NCBI RefSeq assembly: GCF_900178005.1
Contig: NZ_FXBS01000006.1
Coordinates: 682,001-746,000 of the forward strand
Direction: 5' to 3'
DNA length: 64,000 nucleotides
Origin: Tuberibacillus sp. Marseille-P3662
GTDB lineage: Bacteria > Bacillota > Bacilli > Bacillales > Sporolactobacillaceae
The translations under genes were made by a program, and so were the position numbers. A model generated the notes under the pieces. The model searched no databases. It saw only the letters and a program-made list of their open reading frames with translations, and was not told the DNA's origin. Positions 61,229 through 64,000 of the stretch are shown piece by piece (position 1 is the stretch's first letter; each line of letters begins with the position of its first letter).

Positions 61229-63009
61229 TGTTTTGGAAAAGCGTTGTTGTTAAACTATGGGGCACCATTTTGTTATTGGTGTCCGTTGTTTTATTTTTCT
61301 TAACGTTTCTCTTATTGCAGTTGTTTGAGAACTTTCACGTCAATGAAGTTGAGGATCAGATGGAAGGAATTGGTGTGAAGGTTAATGAAATTGTTTCAGA
61401 TCACCAAAAGACAGGTTCTGCTTTAGAGGCGGTGTCACAAATCACCGATGCTTATTCGGCCCGTGCCATCGTTCTTAATCGTGACGGTGCCTATTGGATT
61501 TCACCTGCTAAGAATAACCTTCCAAAATTACCGAAACCTGCGATTACCGACGATCCGAAATTATCTGATGTGCTAACAGAACAAGAAACAGTTTCGAAAA
61601 AAGGGGACTTTTCGTTTGAAATAGATGGTCAAGCCCAGCATAACCGCATTTTAATCGTTGGCGTTCCGATTGAAACATTTGACGGAGAGCCTGGTGCAGT
61701 GTATGTCTATCAATCCTTGGATGTAATAGAGGAGACAACTGATAATGCTAAGAAAATCATCTATATTGGTGCTGGCATTGCCATTATTTTGACAACGATT
61801 TTTGCCTTCTTTCTATCAACCCGGATTACATCTCCACTTAGGAACATGCGTCAAGCAGCTCTAGAGGTAGCTGAAGGTAAATTTGATACCCATGTACCGG
61901 TTCTGACTAAGGATGAAATTGGTGAATTAGCGACTGCTTTTAACAAAATGGGAACTCAGTTGACCGCAAATATTACGGCGCTGAATCAAGAAAAGGAACA
62001 ATTATCAGGGATTCTTAGCAGTATGGCCGACGGCGTGATGACGTTAAACGAGAAGGGTGAAATGCTAATCACGAATCCTCCGGCTGAACAATTTCTTGCT
62101 TCTTGGATGTATGAGAAAAATGTTTTTGATAGGGACGACAAGCCCTTACCTGAGCCGGTTAAAACGTTGTTCCAAGAAGTTACGCGTACGGAAAAGGAAC
62201 AAGTAACAGAGGTAACTTACCAGGGCCGTAGTTGGGTGCTCCTAATGACACCTCTCTATAATCAGACGGAAGTTCGTGGTGCTGTAGCCGTATTGCGTGA
62301 TATGACAGAAGAACGCCGGCTCGATCAATTAAGAAAGGGATTTATCGCGAATGTATCCCATGAACTACGTACACCCATATCAATGCTGCAAGGATATAGT
62401 GAAGCGATTGTTGATGATGTTGCCGGTTCTGAAGAGGAAGAGAAGGAAATTGCTCGCATCATTTATGAAGAGTCGTTGCGAATGGGGAGGCTTGTGAATG
62501 AGCTTCTTGATTTAGCGCGTCTTGAAACAGGTCATTTTCAGCTGAATACAACGGACATTCGTATGAATGAGTTCTCTGAACGAGTCGTTAGTAAATTTAA
62601 AACCATGGCCCGAGATGAAGGCATTCAATTGCTCTATGATGGCCTGAAACATGATGATATCATGTTAACAATAGACCCTGACCGTATCGAACAAGTCGTG
62701 ACGAATCTCATTGACAATGCCATTCGCCATAGCAAGGCGGGGGGCTATGTTAAAGTTCAGGCACGTGAGCAGCATGACCATATCCGCATAAGTATTACGG
62801 ATACGGGATCAGGTATTCCAAAAGAAGATTTACCGTTTGTGTTTGAACGATTTTATAAAGCCGATAAAGCACGAACGCGCGGTAAGTCAGGAACAGGTCT
62901 CGGACTGGCCATCGCAAAGAATATTGTTGAAGCTCACGGCGGTCAAATATCGGTGCATAGTAAAGTTGAGAAAGGAACGACGTTTGCTTTTACGTTGCCT
63001 CGTGGATAA
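61228..63009 (+). CDS. resE: Sensor histidine kinase ResE
   Basis: A 593-residue membrane kinase. TM1 is near residues 8-30, an outside domain follows, and TM2 is near 174-194 (IIYIGAGIAIILTTIFAFFLS). Next come HAMP (RITSPLRNMRQAALEVAEGKF), a PAS-like region, HisKA (FIANVSHELRTPISMLQGY with the phospho-His) and HATPase (NLIDNAIRHSKAGG, DTGSGIPKEDLPFVFERFYK, GKSGTGLGLAIAKNIV). It phosphorylates ResD. The ATG overlaps the resD stop. Confidence 0.93.
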   Translation: MFWKSVVVKLWGTILLLVSVVLFFLTFLLLQLFENFHVNEVEDQMEGIGVKVNEIVSDHQKTGSALEAVSQITDAYSARAIVLNRDGAYWISPAKNNLPKLPKPAITDDPKLSDVLTEQETVSKKGDFSFEIDGQAQHNRILIVGVPIETFDGEPGAVYVYQSLDVIEETTDNAKKIIYIGAGIAIILTTIFAFFLSTRITSPLRNMRQAALEVAEGKFDTHVPVLTKDEIGELATAFNKMGTQLTANITALNQEKEQLSGILSSMADGVMTLNEKGEMLITNPPAEQFLASWMYEKNVFDRDDKPLPEPVKTLFQEVTRTEKEQVTEVTYQGRSWVLLMTPLYNQTEVRGAVAVLRDMTEERRLDQLRKGFIANVSHELRTPISMLQGYSEAIVDDVAGSEEEEKEIARIIYEESLRMGRLVNELLDLARLETGHFQLNTTDIRMNEFSERVVSKFKTMARDEGIQLLYDGLKHDDIMLTIDPDRIEQVVTNLIDNAIRHSKAGGYVKVQAREQHDHIRISITDTGSGIPKEDLPFVFERFYKADKARTRGKSGTGLGLAIAKNIVEAHGGQISVHSKVEKGTTFAFTLPRG

Positions 63010-63063
63010 TCATTGCAAGAGGGTTGTGAATTTTGTAGACTTGTGTAGAAAATAGAATAGTGG

Positions 63064-63242
63064 ATGTGTAGGTGTCGTTAGACTTAATAGGGAATTTGGT
63101 GTGAGACCAAAACTGTCCCCGCAACTGTTATTGTTGACGAATGAACATCATCACTGGGTGCTGCGAGCCCGGGAAGAGTTCTAGTAGGATGAAGCATGAG
63201 TCAGGAGACCTGCCTACGCATCGAGAGTGTTTCTATACTTCG
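63064..63242 (+). promoter_or_regulatory. Cobalamin riboswitch
   Basis: It has the conserved B12 elements: GTGTAGGTG at the 5' end pairing with CCTAC near 63231, AATAGGGAATTTGGTGTGAGACCAAAACTG in the core (GGGAA and the P4 hairpin), CCCCGCAACTGT, GAGCCCGGGAAGA, and the B12 box GAGTCAGGAGACCTGCC. It controls the BtuF-like gene at 63354: with adenosylcobalamin bound, expression should stop. Confidence 0.95.
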
Positions 63243-63302
63243 GGGCTCTGAGTTTTGGAAACGACGGATTTTTGCGATGACTGAATCGTGCCGTCGTGAC
63301 GA

Positions 63303-63330
63303 AAGTTCATCCAATGGATGGGCTTTTTTT
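63303..63330 (+). terminator. Probable terminator of the cobalamin riboswitch
   Basis: CATCC and GGATG form a short stem extended by flanking bases, followed by GGCTTTTTTT, 24 bases before the BtuF-like gene. The stem is short, so a longer partner upstream may take part. Confidence 0.5.
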
Positions 63331-63353
63331 ACTTATAAAGGGGGAATCTTTTT

Positions 63354-64000
63354 ATGAAATCATGTTTTCGTTTAACAGTTTTAGTTCTACTCACCCTCAT
63401 GCTGGTTATCATGACGGCATGTGGCAATCAGTCAAAGCAAAATCAAACCGACCAAGATAATGGAGGCGACCAGCAAGAACAACATAAGGAAGCTGATCAG
63501 GCTTTCCCGGTAACGATGAAAGATCAGACCGGAAAACAAGTGACGCTCAAACAGGCCCCGGAACGGATCGTATCCTTGCTTCCAAGTAATACGGAAATCG
63601 CATTTGCTTTGGGTCTTGATGATCAAATGGTCGGTGTTACCAACAATGATACTTATCCAAAAGCTGTCAAAGATTTACCTAAAGTTGGCGGTTTAAAAAT
63701 TAATGTTGAAAAGGTTGTTTCGTTAAATCCTGATCTCGTGCTCGCGCAACAGATTAATAAACCTAAGGCCATAAAGAAACTGCGGCAATCGGGTATCAAA
63801 GTGTTTGTTGTCAAAAATCCAACAACGCTTAATGGTATCTACGATTCTATAACAACTATCGGCAAGTTAACAGGTATGAGTGATCAAAGTCAGCACGTTA
63901 TTGAGGATATGAAAACAACGATTTCTGATGTTAAACAAAAGGTAAAGAAAGCTGATGTTAAGAAAAAGAAAATTTGGACAGAAATATCGGCCTCACCCAA
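63354..64000 (+). CDS. Cobalamin ABC transporter substrate-binding lipoprotein, BtuF-like (runs off the window)
   Basis: The ATG at 63354 follows AAAGGGGGAA and opens a frame to the window end (215 codons seen). The signal peptide SCFRLTVLVLLTLMLVIMTAC has lipobox MTAC, so the mature protein is anchored by its cysteine. A polar Q/N/D/E linker follows, then the type III binding-protein fold: FPVTMKDQTGKQVTLKQAPERIVSLLPSNTEIAFALGLDDQMVGVTNND. This is the family of BtuF and iron-siderophore binders. The cobalamin riboswitch directly upstream decides for vitamin B12 or cobamide uptake. The permease and ATPase genes should follow beyond the window. Confidence 0.88.
   Translation, partial: MKSCFRLTVLVLLTLMLVIMTACGNQSKQNQTDQDNGGDQQEQHKEADQAFPVTMKDQTGKQVTLKQAPERIVSLLPSNTEIAFALGLDDQMVGVTNNDTYPKAVKDLPKVGGLKINVEKVVSLNPDLVLAQQINKPKAIKKLRQSGIKVFVVKNPTTLNGIYDSITTIGKLTGMSDQSQHVIEDMKTTISDVKQKVKKADVKKKKIWTEISASP

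Noticed and set aside
1-64000. CRISPR arrays, tRNA or rRNA genes, transposases
   Set aside because: No regular spacer-repeat series, no tRNA or rRNA pattern and no transposase-like protein were seen.

Overview
The window is a chromosomal piece of a low-to-mid GC, Gram-positive, endospore-forming member of the Bacillales. The evidence is the gene order: fur-yqzK-xerD-deoB-pnp-pdp-dacF-spoIIAA-spoIIAB-sigF-spoVA-lysA, then rib-scpAB-dacB-spmAB-rluB-res. This is the conserved Bacillus block. Other support is the strong Shine-Dalgarno sites, the many TTG/GTG starts, and sigma-G, sigma-E and PerR-type sites. Growth in a salty or osmolyte-rich niche is an inference from the ectoine-type catabolic cluster. 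I cannot name the species.

Region 1 (1-13,000) is a mosaic of single genes: a DUF2254 membrane protein cut by the window edge, a GNAT enzyme, a 32-residue membrane peptide behind a structured leader, an SspM-like spore peptide, thioredoxin, an IscA-like protein, gluconokinase, HMG-CoA lyase, a DHA2 drug exporter, NUDIX, GNAT, methyltransferase, a TipA-type MerR regulator, an aldo/keto reductase and a lipoprotein YidC.

Region 2 (13,100-28,900) is the most unusual part. One strand carries eutB, a PucR-family regulator, an ectoine hydrolase (DoeA type), eutC, a fold-type-I PLP lyase of the trans-sulfuration family, an M20 deacetylase, a homoserine dehydrogenase without ACT domain, an aldehyde dehydrogenase and a BCCT osmolyte transporter. 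A complete methylcitrate set (citrate/methylcitrate synthase, PrpD, PrpB) follows. No diaminobutyrate transaminase is present. I infer that ectoine or hydroxyectoine carbon may run through aspartate semialdehyde, homoserine and 2-oxobutyrate to propionyl-CoA, and then into the methylcitrate cycle. The homoserine dehydrogenase and methylcitrate synthase genes share a similar leader of about 100 nt with two small hairpins, which ends at the ribosome binding site. This links the two halves.

Region 3 (29,100-47,300) is the core sporulation and nucleoside block: nudF, yqxK, spoIIM, fur with two PerR-type boxes, xerD, deoB, two tandem purine nucleoside phosphorylases, pdp, dacF, the spoIIA operon, the seven-gene spoVA operon behind a sigma-G-type promoter, and lysA.

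Region 4 (47,300-64,000) holds the riboflavin operon under an FMN riboswitch, the condensin partners scpAB, the spore cortex genes dacB-spmAB, rluB, and cytochrome c maturation with its regulators (resBCDE, without resA). It ends with a cobalamin riboswitch in front of a BtuF-like lipoprotein that runs off the window. I saw no tRNA, rRNA, CRISPR array, prophage or transposase. Two copies of a dispersed element with GGCTGGGACAAA-like inverted ends lie at about 10,514 and 28,839.
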